Assembly: GCA_050331455.1 (NCBI GenBank)
Contig: JBHJGV010000016.1
Location: forward strand, 1 to 64,000
Source: CAYUYV01 sp050331455
Lineage (GTDB): Bacteria; Pseudomonadota; Alphaproteobacteria; JAJFIK01
DNA: 64,000 nucleotides
Direction of reading: 5' to 3'
A program made the position numbers and the translations under genes. Numbering within the stretch: the first letter of the stretch is position 1; every line of letters begins with the position of its first letter. The notes below the pieces were generated by a model. The model was not told the origin of the DNA. It did no database searches and saw only the letters and a program-made list of their open reading frames with translations. This document shows positions 8,471 through 19,966 of the stretch, piece after piece.

Positions 8471-8601
8471 TGGGTCTGCCACGACGCCGAACCGCGTCCT
8501 TATGCGTTGTCTTCGTGCCCTTTTTGGACGCGCTGCGACACGCCGCGCCTGTGCCGTGTCAACCCGAATACGGCCACGGCCCCATTATTGAGGAGATCTG
8601 A

Positions 8602-9438
8602 ATGTCGATGAATTCACAGGCCGCGCCCGACATGAAGCCCGATGAGGCCGTCGTGGCCACGGATACCCGCGAAACCGATCACTACAAAGAGCAATATGTC
8701 AAAAGCTTCGTGGAAAAGTGGGATGAACTGATCGACTGGGATGCTCGCGCCGAAAGCGAGGGCCGCTTTTTTATCGATCTCTTGAAAGCCCGGGAAAAAT
8801 TGACCGTGCTCGACGTGGCAACCGGGACCGGCTTTCACTCGGTTCAATTGCTCAAGGCAGGCTTCCAGGTCACGAGCGCCGATGGCAGCGCCGAAATGCT
8901 GTCCAAAGCCTTCGCGAATGCCCGGGCCCGCGGTCTCGTGCTTCATACGGCCCACGCGGACTGGCGCTGGCTGAATAAGGATATCCACGGCAAATATGAC
9001 GCCATCATCTGCCTGGGCAATTCCTTCACCCATTTGTTCAAGGAACGGGATCGCCGCCGGGCCCTGGCGGAATTCTATGCAGCGCTCAAGCATGACGGCA
9101 TCCTCATCCTCGACCAGCGCAATTACGACGCCATCCTGGATGTGGGCTATGACAGTCAACACAAATACTATTACTGCGGTGATCAGGTTACGGCAGCCCC
9201 GGACCATATCGACTCCGGCCTGGCCCGCTTTCGCTACGATTTCCCCGATGGGTCCGTTTACAGACTGAACATGTTCCCGCTGCGGAAGGCCTATACGCGC
9301 CAGCTCATGCTCGATGTGGGCTTCGCTTCCGTCACCACCTACGGCGATTTCCAGGAAACCTTTGAGCATTACGAACCGGATTTCTTCATCCATGTGGCCG
9401 AGAAAAATTACGTGGAAGAGGAGGACGATCAGGAATGA
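8602..9438 (+). CDS. gsmT: Glycine/sarcosine N-methyltransferase (betaine synthesis, first enzyme)
   Basis: Residues 68-77 are TVLDVATGTG, motif I of class I SAM methyltransferases. The 278-residue sequence matches the glycine sarcosine methyltransferases known from Ectothiorhodospira and Actinopolyspora, including FVEKWDELIDWDARAESEG, ICLGNSFTHLF and the DQRNYDAILDVGY substrate-side segment. It methylates glycine to sarcosine and sarcosine to dimethylglycine, releasing S-adenosylhomocysteine. The start is supported by GAGGAG at 8590-8595. The stop overlaps the next start (ATGA, 9435-9438), so the two betaine enzymes are co-translated. In other halophiles these pathways are salt-induced, consistent with the long repeat-bearing leader. 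Confidence 0.93.
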   Translation: MSMNSQAAPDMKPDEAVVATDTRETDHYKEQYVKSFVEKWDELIDWDARAESEGRFFIDLLKAREKLTVLDVATGTGFHSVQLLKAGFQVTSADGSAEMLSKAFANARARGLVLHTAHADWRWLNKDIHGKYDAIICLGNSFTHLFKERDRRRALAEFYAALKHDGILILDQRNYDAILDVGYDSQHKYYYCGDQVTAAPDHIDSGLARFRYDFPDGSVYRLNMFPLRKAYTRQLMLDVGFASVTTYGDFQETFEHYEPDFFIHVAEKNYVEEEDDQE

Positions 9439-10277
9439 GCGCCACCGCATCCGATGTGACGCGTATCACGGAAGAATATTACGACAGCGACGATGCCGAC
9501 CGCTTCTATCACACCGTATGGGGCGGCGAGGACATCCATGTGGGTTTGTATGAGGGCCCCGATGACACCATCGCCGATGCCAGCCGGCGCACGGTGGAGC
9601 GCATGGCATCCTATCTGTCCTGGCTCGGGCCCAAGGCCCGAGTGCTCGATCTCGGGGCTGGCTATGGCGGCTCGGCCCGGTATCTCGCCAGCCGGTACGG
9701 ATGCCATGTGACCTGCCTCAACCTCTCCCGGGTGGAAAATGCCCGCAACGAGGCCATGAACCGCCAGCAGGGTCTGAGCGAGAAGGTCGGTGTCGTACAC
9801 GGATCCTTCGAGGACATTCCCTATGGGGATGACAGTTTCGATTTGATCTGGTCCCAGGACGCCATTCTGCACAGTGGGAACCGGGTCCGGGTCCTCGAGG
9901 AAGCCGTCCGTGTGCTGGGATCCAAGGGCGAGATGATCTTTACCGATCCCATGCAGGCGGACCATGTGCCGGACCCGGCCGTGCTTCAGCCCATCTATGA
10001 CCGGATCCACCTCCCGAACCTTGCCTCGGTGGCATTCTATCGGGACAACCTGACCCGTCTTGGCCTCAAGGAAAAACGGGTCGAGGTGATGACGCCACAC
10101 ATGGCTGTCCATTACGGGCGCATCCGCCGTGAGTTGCAGGAGCGCTACCGGGACATCGTGAAATCCGTGTCCAAGGATTACGTGGACCGGATGATCGATG
10201 GCCTCGAAAAATGGGTTCAGGGCGCTGAAAGCGGTGTCATGGCCTGGGGCATTCTGTATTTCGGCCGGGACTGTTAG
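9435..10277 (+). CDS. sdmT: Sarcosine/dimethylglycine N-methyltransferase (betaine synthesis, last enzyme)
   Basis: This 280-residue class I methyltransferase has motif I RVLDLGAGYGGSARYLA (about 69-85), and the acidic loop DDSFDLIWSQDAILHSGN and GEMIFTDPMQ are typical of sarcosine-dimethylglycine methyltransferases. It converts sarcosine and dimethylglycine to glycine betaine. The N-terminal ITEEYYDSDDADRFYHTVWGG is a hallmark of this family and distinguishes it from ubiquinone or sterol methyltransferases. It is coupled to the preceding gene by an ATGA overlap and followed at 10289 by a strong hairpin, so the operon is two genes. Confidence 0.94.
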   Translation: MSATASDVTRITEEYYDSDDADRFYHTVWGGEDIHVGLYEGPDDTIADASRRTVERMASYLSWLGPKARVLDLGAGYGGSARYLASRYGCHVTCLNLSRVENARNEAMNRQQGLSEKVGVVHGSFEDIPYGDDSFDLIWSQDAILHSGNRVRVLEEAVRVLGSKGEMIFTDPMQADHVPDPAVLQPIYDRIHLPNLASVAFYRDNLTRLGLKEKRVEVMTPHMAVHYGRIRRELQERYRDIVKSVSKDYVDRMIDGLEKWVQGAESGVMAWGILYFGRDC

Positions 10278-10288
10278 GGGCCTTTTCA

Positions 10289-10318
10289 GGGGGCGGCGAG
10301 AAGGTTCGCCGCCCCCTT
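10289..10318 (+). terminator. Strong GC hairpin after the betaine operon
   Basis: Perfect 11-base-pair stem GGGGGCGGCGA/TCGCCGCCCCC with loop GAAGGT, followed only by TT. It lies 12 bases after the second methyltransferase and before the convergent helicase-like gene. The short T-tract makes it a weaker terminator than the one at 8031. Confidence 0.65.
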
Positions 10319-10350
10319 CCGCCGACACCGGAATGCCGTTTCATGGCGGT

Positions 10351-13300
10351 TCAAAGATCGTAACGGGATGGCGTTCCAATATCGTTCTCAAGAACGCCAA
10401 GCAGTGCCTTCAGCAGCTTTACGCCTTCGGGCGCATCGCCCGCTCCCGAAAGATCCTCTGCCGACAGACTGGTGAAAATGTGCATCCGCCGGGTGGCGCG
10501 GCTGAGCAGCGTGGCCGCGACGCGGATGCCCTCAGGCTCTGACAGATGTTCAAAACTCCGTGGCACAGGCCAGGTCGGCTTCGCGCGTGCCCAGACCAGC
10601 GACACCAGGATGATCGGTCTGCACTCCCCCGCCGTGGCGTCCACGGGGCGCACGAAAAACCCGTCCGCCTGACCCATCCAGCGATCGAGATAGGCATTGA
10701 CCGTTTCATCCGTCGCGCGCCGCCGGTCTATCAGGGCGAGGATCAAGTCGGCCTGGCGGGGTGTGGCGGTGACAATGCCCAGGGTCGTGTCCGGCTCCCG
10801 TTCCATCTGCTCCGCCGCCGCATCCACGATGGCCCGGGCTTCGACCGGATTGACCCCGCCCATGGCCAGACCGTCCACCGGATGTCGTTGCACGGCGGCG
10901 CCATCGGCCCAGGGTCGTGTAGGGCCCCGTGTCTCATCCGCGGTCAGACGGCCGCCATAGAGGCGGGCATTCAGGAAATCCAACACACCCGGATTGGTCT
11001 GCGGTGTCAGCATGGTGAGATGAAGTCCATCCGGAGCCTGTGCCCGAGCGCGGTCGAACAGGGGCGCCCGCTGCATCGTCCCGCCACTGACGGAGCGGTC
11101 CTTGGTCCAGTCCGTCCAGGGCTGGCCGGGCGGGGCCGGTGGCATCAGCCGGTCATCGCCGATCAGGGTGGCCCGCTTGGCCCGCAACAGGGCGGCGAGG
11201 GCCGGGCCCTCGGCAAGACTGTTGGCCTCCAGCACAATCACATGGTCGAAGGGCACGCCGGGTGCCGGCAAGAGAGCCGGCAGGCTGGCCGGGTCTGCCA
11301 GCCAGCATGGCAGTAAGGCCTGCAGGGTTTGGGGCGCCTGTCGGAACAGGAGCTGGAAAGGGACCTCGCCCGCCAAGACATGGGGCAGCAGAACGCCTTC
11401 CCGGGCATGCTCCGGCGTCGTGCCGCCGGCCCCGGGAGGAATGGGGCGATTCATCAGTGTGCGGCGCAGGCTACCGCTTTCCGCCTGGGCCAGGGTCGTC
11501 TCCAGGGTGCGCTTTCGGGCGCGCAGTGTTTCGGGATCGGCGGTGAGGTCGAGGGGCGGCTTTGCCGCTTCCCTCAGGCGCCGGCCCAGGGACTGCCAGT
11601 AGACCTTGTCGAAGACGGGGCTGAGATCGCTGCGCACGCCGGCGCTTTCGCAGGCGTTCACAAGGGCCTCGAGACCCGCCTCCGTCGCCTTCGCCCGCGC
11701 CCTCGTGACCGCCCGGTCGAGGGCCGGGTCGCCCGCCATGGCGCGGGCGGCCCAGGCGACGGCATCCCGCAGGGGCAATCCTGTGGCCAGGGAGCGTCCG
11801 GTCAAATCGGCGACGGGCTGGCCCAGATCCCGGCCCAGGGTGCCCTCAATCGTGCGCACGTCCGCAAGCAGGTCCTGGATCTGGGTCTTGGCGGCCTCCA
11901 GGGCGGGCGCGTCCCGGAGGGCCGGCGCCGACAGGAAGGTCCGGCGCCATTGCATGCTGTCGAGGCCGACGCCGGATCTGGTCTCCTGGGGCAGAAGATC
12001 TTCGAGCAGGGCGAGCGCCGCGACCCGCCGTGCCGGGCGCGCCCGGTCGAAGCCCGCGCCTTCCAGGGCTTTGATCGCCGGGGCGAGACTCGGCAATTCA
12101 CCATTGACCAGGGTGGAGCGCTGGCGAAGGCGCGCCACCGCGTCGTCCAACTGGTCGAAACGTACGGTTTCCTTCAGTCCGAGTGTGTTGCCAAGGGCCA
12201 GGATATGATCATACGCATCCTGACGAACCTGCAGCTTCAGATCGAGGGCCTGGATCCCGTCTTCGCCGTCCGCCTCCAGATGGGTACGGATTTCCGCGAC
12301 CCGGGCGCCGATCTCACCATCCATGGCATGGGCGAACCGCATCAGCCGGTCGGCCGGGCATTGGCACAGGGTCTTTGCCAACGCTTCGCCGAATGCGCCT
12401 TTAGCGGCGAAATCGCCGGCCCGGTTCACGAACTCGACGACGCCTTCCACCAGCACGGTATCGGTATCGATGCCCCGGAACAGGGGGCCCAAAAGGGTGA
12501 CGGGCTCTTTGCGGTCGTCGAAATGATCGACCATGCGAACGAAGTCGCCGAGGGCCCGCAGCAGGGCGGGCGCCGAACCCGGCCGAATGGGCTTGCGCAG
12601 CAGGCGGTCGCGCAGGCGCCGGGCCCGGTCATAGCGGCGCAGGAACGGGCGCAGAAGAAAAGGCGTCTCGGCCAGATCGTTCGCGGCCCGCCGCAGCGCG
12701 CGCGGAGGAATCTGGAGGGTGATGCGCATATGCCGGTTCAGGTTACGATACCGGCTCCTCAGGGTACGGACCTCATCGATCAGATGTCCAACGCTGCCCC
12801 GGGCTGCCGGGTCGCGTAAAGCGTCCCGGTTTGCCTGGAGGCAGAGGCGCGGCGTTCGCGCCACCAAGGCTGCAGCCTCCTGGAGCATGGTCAGGTCCGT
12901 GGCCGTATCCGGGGCGGGCAGTTCCAGCGCCTCGGCCAACTCGTTGAGGAAGCTCCGGTCTTGCCCGACGCCTTCCACTCGGGCTTCCAGGGCGTCGAGA
13001 TCGTTCTTGATGCCGACAAGGGTCTCCGGCGGATCCGGCACGCGCGTCCAGGCCTGGAGGAGCAGCGCCACATCATCCGGGCGGGAACTGACCGTATCCA
13101 CCTGATCGAAGGACGTCTTCAGGTCAGCATCGATGGCATCAAGCTGTTTCCACAAACCATGGAGTCGGCGCGCCGCGGCCTCCGTCGCCGGATCGCTCAA
13201 CACCGGCAGAATGAGGGCCAGGGTAGAGTCGGCCTCAAGAGCTTTTAGGGTGCGGGTCTCCGGCAGGATGGCGATCAGCCGGGAGATGTCTTCGACGCTT

Positions 13301-15351
13301 GCAGGGGCCGGCAGACCGATCCGCTCAGCCAGCGCCGTGCCGGCGGCGATCAGGCGGGGCAGCGCGTCGAGCCATTGGCCGAGGGATTTTCGGACGGCCT
13401 GCATTCCCGCCGTGCCGGGCACATGCTCCAGGGCGGCCCAGGGCGAGGGACCGGACGCCGGGCCCGCTGTCTTGCCCGGACCGGTTTCCGAACGGTCGGC
13501 CCAGGCTTTTTCCAGGTCCGACAGCGCGATTCGGCAGCGTTCGCGGCCCTCGGCGTCGAGCTGATCCGCATGGGGAAGGTCGACCGCGTCGAAGGCCGGA
13601 GCCAGGGACAGGTCGGCCACCTTGGCTTCGGCCCGCAGGATATCCGCCGGCGTGACGCCGGTCGCGGCGAAGGGAGCCTCAAGGGCTTCGAGGGCCATTG
13701 TGGCCGCATCCAGGTCAGCGCGGATCGTGTCGGGATCCTGGTCGGCCGCGCCACGGGTGAGCCCGTGCCGGGTTCGGATCGCCTTCAGAATGTCGGGACC
13801 GCGGCGGTCGGCGGCCCAGGCTTCCAGCACGAAGGGACGGACATCCGGTCCGGTGCCGTCGGCGCCGAGGGCCCGGGCCACGGCCTGGAGCGGGCCCTCG
13901 GGCGCAGCCACCACCAGAACGGTCTCGCCGCGGCCCAGGATGTCCAGAACCAAGCTTCGGATGTGACCGATATGGTCCGTACCTGGAGGGGCTGTCACCA
14001 CCTCGATCGGTGCCGGCACGCCATCGAATGTCTGATCGTCGGCTGGGGAACCGAGAAATGGATCTGCCGCCCGAGGCCCAATGCCGGCCCAGTGGTCCGG
14101 CGTGAGATCGGCCCACAGACGGAAGGATGCGGTATCGAATGCTCCGAGAACGCAATAGGGGCTCAGGTGCCAGGCCTGATCCCGGGCGGGGGTAAAGCCT
14201 TCGAGGGCCTCCTGCAGGGCCTGGAGATAGCGCCGGGGCCTTTCGTCCCGCACCATGCCCGGCAGGCTGAACCCACGCATTTTCAAAGCTGCAAACAGCG
14301 CGGGGTTGAGGAACGGACGGCCGGAGCGGGCCTGGATGCGTCCGGGGGCGTGCGAGCCGTCTTTTGACGGAGGGGGCAGGATCGGGGAGATCGGCTGGAG
14401 GAGCAGGGGCGAGAACCGGTTCCGGCCCGCCCCATCGCGCCAGTGCAAAAATCCGTATGCCACGTGCAGCGGACTGGCCCCGTGCAGGGCGCGGCCCTCC
14501 TCGTCCAGGGCCCCAAGCTCCAGGATCTTTCGCCGGGCCTCGGGGCCCGTCAGAAGCGTCTGCAGGCCCGGGGGGCCGGGCACATCCTCGTCCGCCACAA
14601 GGTCGAAGCTGTGGGGCTGCCCGTTGGCGCGGGCCCGTTCCGCCCGGGACCGGACCGGAGCGGCCGCACGGGAAACGGGCAGTCCGATCCGCTCCCGAAC
14701 GCGTTCTTCAAGGGCGCGCTCGGCAATCAGATAGGCCGTATCGTCCGCATCGAGACGGCTTGGGGGAAGGGCGGCAAGCGCGGTGCGGAAGGCATCGGCC
14801 GACAGGCGGTCGGCGTCCATCCCGTCGGCAAGGGCACCCGACAGGGTCGGGTCCGACGGCGCGGTGTCGTTTGCGTCATTGGGCAGGACCAGGAGGTCTT
14901 GTGCCTCCCCCATGGCCAGAGCCCTGAAAATGCCGTTCAAGGATGGACCGGCCAGGGGAATGAGGCCGCGCACATGATCGCGCAGATCCGCGGTGAGAAG
15001 AGGATGGTGGCCGTCGGGATCGAACACGGCCTGGCGAGCCTGTTCCAGCAGCGAGGCGGGCCGCGGTCTGTCCGCCGGGGGACCGTCCGATGCCCCCGGC
15101 TGCGACATTCGGGGAGCGATCGCGTCGCCGGGCGCTACAGGGGGGGGCGCATCCGCGCTCAACGACGGGTCAAGACCCAGGCCGGGACCGGCGTCTTGCG
15201 GAAGCGCCGGTGCCCTTTCCGGTCCGTCAGTAGGCGCGCCTTTGGCGTCCTCCATCGGAACCGGTGCCGACTGTGCGGGGGCGTCGTGAGGGGCAGCTCC
15301 GGGCGCAGATCCCGGAGACCCGGGTTTTGCAGGGTCGGTCACGGCATGCAT
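10351..15351 (-). CDS. DUF4011-type SF1 helicase-like protein with degenerate ATPase motifs
   Basis: This 1666-residue protein has the layout of large DUF4011/SF1 helicase-like proteins. After a Pro/Ala-rich disordered N-terminus (1-110) comes a DUF4011-like domain (about 120-440, with SPLHVAYGFLHW and RFSPLLLQPIS). The P-loop region reads VVTAPPGTDHIGHI near residues 451-464, where families have APPGTGKSQ-: the Gly-Lys-Ser is replaced by D459-H460-I461. A ~900-residue helical insertion follows. The Walker B region is HVIVLEANSLAEG with L1374-E1375 in place of Asp-Glu. The C-terminal RecA-like half keeps LGIVTATPRQADLIL, VDATAGECRPIILVSL and a motif-VI-like LSRATRRMHIFTSL. It lacks the C-terminal nuclease/DUF3320 part often found in these proteins. 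ATP hydrolysis is therefore unlikely; it may be a structural or regulatory relic. Its job is unknown. The transporter upstream is on the same strand. Confidence 0.78.
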   Translation of the reverse strand: MHAVTDPAKPGSPGSAPGAAPHDAPAQSAPVPMEDAKGAPTDGPERAPALPQDAGPGLGLDPSLSADAPPPVAPGDAIAPRMSQPGASDGPPADRPRPASLLEQARQAVFDPDGHHPLLTADLRDHVRGLIPLAGPSLNGIFRALAMGEAQDLLVLPNDANDTAPSDPTLSGALADGMDADRLSADAFRTALAALPPSRLDADDTAYLIAERALEERVRERIGLPVSRAAAPVRSRAERARANGQPHSFDLVADEDVPGPPGLQTLLTGPEARRKILELGALDEEGRALHGASPLHVAYGFLHWRDGAGRNRFSPLLLQPISPILPPPSKDGSHAPGRIQARSGRPFLNPALFAALKMRGFSLPGMVRDERPRRYLQALQEALEGFTPARDQAWHLSPYCVLGAFDTASFRLWADLTPDHWAGIGPRAADPFLGSPADDQTFDGVPAPIEVVTAPPGTDHIGHIRSLVLDILGRGETVLVVAAPEGPLQAVARALGADGTGPDVRPFVLEAWAADRRGPDILKAIRTRHGLTRGAADQDPDTIRADLDAATMALEALEAPFAATGVTPADILRAEAKVADLSLAPAFDAVDLPHADQLDAEGRERCRIALSDLEKAWADRSETGPGKTAGPASGPSPWAALEHVPGTAGMQAVRKSLGQWLDALPRLIAAGTALAERIGLPAPASVEDISRLIAILPETRTLKALEADSTLALILPVLSDPATEAAARRLHGLWKQLDAIDADLKTSFDQVDTVSSRPDDVALLLQAWTRVPDPPETLVGIKNDLDALEARVEGVGQDRSFLNELAEALELPAPDTATDLTMLQEAAALVARTPRLCLQANRDALRDPAARGSVGHLIDEVRTLRSRYRNLNRHMRITLQIPPRALRRAANDLAETPFLLRPFLRRYDRARRLRDRLLRKPIRPGSAPALLRALGDFVRMVDHFDDRKEPVTLLGPLFRGIDTDTVLVEGVVEFVNRAGDFAAKGAFGEALAKTLCQCPADRLMRFAHAMDGEIGARVAEIRTHLEADGEDGIQALDLKLQVRQDAYDHILALGNTLGLKETVRFDQLDDAVARLRQRSTLVNGELPSLAPAIKALEGAGFDRARPARRVAALALLEDLLPQETRSGVGLDSMQWRRTFLSAPALRDAPALEAAKTQIQDLLADVRTIEGTLGRDLGQPVADLTGRSLATGLPLRDAVAWAARAMAGDPALDRAVTRARAKATEAGLEALVNACESAGVRSDLSPVFDKVYWQSLGRRLREAAKPPLDLTADPETLRARKRTLETTLAQAESGSLRRTLMNRPIPPGAGGTTPEHAREGVLLPHVLAGEVPFQLLFRQAPQTLQALLPCWLADPASLPALLPAPGVPFDHVIVLEANSLAEGPALAALLRAKRATLIGDDRLMPPAPPGQPWTDWTKDRSVSGGTMQRAPLFDRARAQAPDGLHLTMLTPQTNPGVLDFLNARLYGGRLTADETRGPTRPWADGAAVQRHPVDGLAMGGVNPVEARAIVDAAAEQMEREPDTTLGIVTATPRQADLILALIDRRRATDETVNAYLDRWMGQADGFFVRPVDATAGECRPIILVSLVWARAKPTWPVPRSFEHLSEPEGIRVAATLLSRATRRMHIFTSLSAEDLSGAGDAPEGVKLLKALLGVLENDIGTPSRYDL

Positions 15352-15534
15352 CTCGTTTCACCGTGGGCGGGCACGCCGCCGCACGGATAGAGTTTTGGCT
15401 TCGATGCCTAACCCCAACGCCCCCGCCTGCCAACTCCGCATTGGGGGCAGAAACCGCGCGGCCCCGCCCCCCGGGGGCGCAGCCAGCGGTATGGGGCGCG
15501 CGGCTGGCGATATTCGGGGTCGGGGCGTCTGCGG

Positions 15535-17577
15535 TCAGGACGGTGCGGCGACCGAAGCCTCCAGATGCAGGGCCCGGATATGGGCATCGTAGTGGGTCAG
15601 GACATCGCTGATCACCTGTTCGCCCGTATAGCCCATCACGTCATAGTCCATATTGAGGCCGTTGACGTGCACTTCGGCCCGGTAATGCCGGGGGGTGCGC
15701 CCGTTGTTGCGGTCATGACCGCTGGGCATTTCCGGAAAGGCGAAGGACAGGGGCCTGAAGCCGCGCATGCGCACGGCGTAGCGGAAATCGGCCTCCGCCT
15801 GGTGCCCCACATGCAACTCCGCCATGTCCCCGTGATCCGTCACCGAGGCCTCCAGGCCCGACGAGCGGATCTGTTCGGCCACCTTCTCCAGGGTCGGCAC
15901 CACCGTTTCCGCCAAGAACTTCGCCACCTCGGCCCTGCGATAGTGCCGGATGATGGTCGAGAGGCGCCGCTGCCAGGGAATGACGGCTCCCTGAATGGTC
16001 GGCGGCACGGGTCGGCTTTGGAACAGCGTACGCCCGGCCGCATCGTTGCTGAGGGCCTTGTAGAGGCCGGCACAGATCACCAACAGCACCGCGCAGAAGG
16101 GCAGGGCCATGGTGATGGTGGCAGCCTGGAGGGCGACGAGCCCGCCGGCCAGCAAGAGCACGGCGGCCACAACCCCTTCGGTGACCGCCCAGAAGACCCG
16201 CTGCCAGACCGGGGGGTCCGGATCGCCGCCCGAGGTAATCATGTCGATCACCAGGGATCCGGAGTCGGACGATGTGATGAAAAACGTGACCACCAGGGTG
16301 ATGGCCAGCAGCGAACTGATCGCGGCCAGCGGGAGGGTTTCAAGCATCACGAAAACCGCCACGGGCAGGTTATCGCGCACGATCCCCGTGAGATCCGCCA
16401 GGTCGTTCAGCTCCGCGTAAAGGGCCGTGCTGCCGAAGATGGTCAGCCACAAAAACGTAAAACCTGTGGGGACGAACATGACCCCAAGGACGAATTCCCG
16501 AATGGTCCGCCCGTGGGAGATCCGGGCGATGAACATGCCGACAAAGGGCGACCAAGAGATCCACCAGCCCCAGTAAAACAGCGTCCAGCTTCCGATCCAT
16601 TCATTGGGTTCATAGGCGTAAAGGCGAAAGCTCTGGCTCACCACCGAAGACAGATAGGCTCCCAAATTTTGGGCCAGGGTGTTGAGCAAGAAGATCGTGG
16701 GGCCAGCGACCAGCACGAAGACGAGCAGCAGCACCGCAAACAGCAGATTGAGTTCGCTGAGCCGCTTAATGCCCCCGTCGAGGCCGAGCACCACCGAAAC
16801 GGTTGCCGCCGAGGTGATGGCTGCGATCAGCGCGATCTGAACGCCTGTGGTGACCGGCAGATCGAACAGATGTCCGAGACCGGCGTTCACCTGCGCCACG
16901 CCGAGGCCCAGGCTGGTCGCGACCCCGAAGAGCGTGCCCAGCACCGCCACGATATCCACCGCATGCCCGATTGGGCCGTGAATACGCTCACCGAGCAGGG
17001 GATAGAGCGCCGAGCTGATGGTCAGGGGCAGGTCGAAGCGAAAGGCAAAATAGGCGAGAGACATGCCAACGATGATGTAAACGGCCCAGGCATGGATGCC
17101 CCAGTGGAAAAAGGTCGTCACCATCGAGGTTCGGGCGGCTTCAAATGTGCTGCCTTCGCCCGTTGGAGGATTGGCGTAATGGGTGATCGGTTCAGCAACG
17201 CCGAAAAACAGAAGTCCGATGCCCATACCGGCCGAAAACAGCATCGCAAACCACGATGTGTAACTGTAGTCGGGTTCGGAATCGTCGCGCCCCAGCTTGA
17301 TGCGGCCGAAGGGAGACAGGGCGATGGCGACGGCGAAAACCAGAAAAAAGGCAACCGAAGTCACATAGAACCAGCCGAAGGTGCTGGATACGGCTGCAAG
17401 AAGGGTCTGAAACTGGCTTTCAGCCGTTTCCGAAAACCAAACGCCGTAAACGCAGAACGCGAAAATGAGACCAGCCGATATGAAAAAAACCGGTCCGTTG
17501 ACGCGCAGCCAGTCCGGCCCATGATCCGACAACTGGTTGGTGGGGCGGGGGCCGCCCCCGGATTGTAGATCCGCCAT
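15535..17577 (-). CDS. betT: BCCT-family betaine/choline transporter, BetT-like
   Basis: This 680-residue carrier has about 12 membrane helices (residues ~20-510) and the BCCT signature WGWWISWSPFVGMFIARIS, plus the sodium/substrate segment GMGIGLLFFGVAEPITHY. The ~170-residue hydrophilic C-terminus (ending near DVLTHYDAHIRALHLEA) is characteristic of BetT-type choline transporters, in which it takes part in osmotic activation. It imports choline or betaine driven by proton or sodium gradients. The ATG at 17577 has AGGAGA just upstream; the longer reading from 17670 adds a non-conserved tail. With the methyltransferases at 8602 it gives the cell both synthesis and uptake of compatible solutes. 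No betA/betB for choline oxidation is present here. Confidence 0.93.
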   Translation of the reverse strand: MADLQSGGGPRPTNQLSDHGPDWLRVNGPVFFISAGLIFAFCVYGVWFSETAESQFQTLLAAVSSTFGWFYVTSVAFFLVFAVAIALSPFGRIKLGRDDSEPDYSYTSWFAMLFSAGMGIGLLFFGVAEPITHYANPPTGEGSTFEAARTSMVTTFFHWGIHAWAVYIIVGMSLAYFAFRFDLPLTISSALYPLLGERIHGPIGHAVDIVAVLGTLFGVATSLGLGVAQVNAGLGHLFDLPVTTGVQIALIAAITSAATVSVVLGLDGGIKRLSELNLLFAVLLLVFVLVAGPTIFLLNTLAQNLGAYLSSVVSQSFRLYAYEPNEWIGSWTLFYWGWWISWSPFVGMFIARISHGRTIREFVLGVMFVPTGFTFLWLTIFGSTALYAELNDLADLTGIVRDNLPVAVFVMLETLPLAAISSLLAITLVVTFFITSSDSGSLVIDMITSGGDPDPPVWQRVFWAVTEGVVAAVLLLAGGLVALQAATITMALPFCAVLLVICAGLYKALSNDAAGRTLFQSRPVPPTIQGAVIPWQRRLSTIIRHYRRAEVAKFLAETVVPTLEKVAEQIRSSGLEASVTDHGDMAELHVGHQAEADFRYAVRMRGFRPLSFAFPEMPSGHDRNNGRTPRHYRAEVHVNGLNMDYDVMGYTGEQVISDVLTHYDAHIRALHLEASVAAPS

Positions 17578-17911
17578 GCTCTCCTGCCTGGTTGTGAGTC
17601 CCTGATCGCGGGCGTCTCGGCCGGGATGCAGCCGACGACCCCCCACGACGCATTGTGGATTTAGGGTCACTCTAGGAAATCCGTCCCGACGATTCCAGGG
17701 TCTGGCCCGCGCGAGACCCGCGCTCGGGCTTATGGGCGGGATGATGCGTGCGGCTCCGGCGGGCGCGTATCAACCGGCTGGTAAGGCGTTAGCGGCTTGC
17801 CTACGGCCCTCGGGTGGGACCTTATGGATGGATGCCCGCAAGCATGACGTTCCCCACCGGCGGGGGCCATGGTATGACGGCGGGTGTCAAGGGGCTGGGA
17901 TAGGACGAACG
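17578..17911. promoter_or_regulatory. Divergent intergenic region between betT and pccA
   Basis: 334 bases between divergently transcribed genes must contain both promoters. I see no strong -35/-10 pair, no marked inverted repeat and no convincing small gene. The base composition is like that of the flanking genes. Confidence 0.35.
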
Positions 17912-19960
<2,049 letters not shown>

Positions 19961-19966
19961 TCCGTC

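Larger units (their letters stand above)
8065..8601. promoter_or_regulatory. Long non-coding leader of the betaine-synthesis operon
   Basis: There are 537 bases without a convincing gene; possible frames here lack ribosome sites and protein-like composition. It contains a near-palindrome centred on AACCGGCCGGTT (8113-8124), an AT-richer segment at 8135-8175 where a promoter is plausible but no good -35/-10 pair stands out, and three copies of ATATCCGAG. The start codon of the downstream gene has GAGGAG at 8590-8595. Such a long leader before genes using glycine, S-adenosylmethionine and S-adenosylhomocysteine could hold a riboswitch, but I do not recognise a known class by eye. Confidence 0.45.

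Noticed and set aside
8239..8601. A 120-codon plus-strand frame in the leader of the betaine operon
   Set aside because: Composition is non-coding (Pro/Arg/Ser-rich), there is no ribosome site, and it overlaps the repeated ATATCCGAG sites; regulation is more likely.
15352..15534. GC-rich CGCCCCC/GGGGGCG stretch between the helicase-like gene and betT as a terminator
   Set aside because: Only a run of C followed by a run of G with no usable loop; it is not a convincing hairpin.
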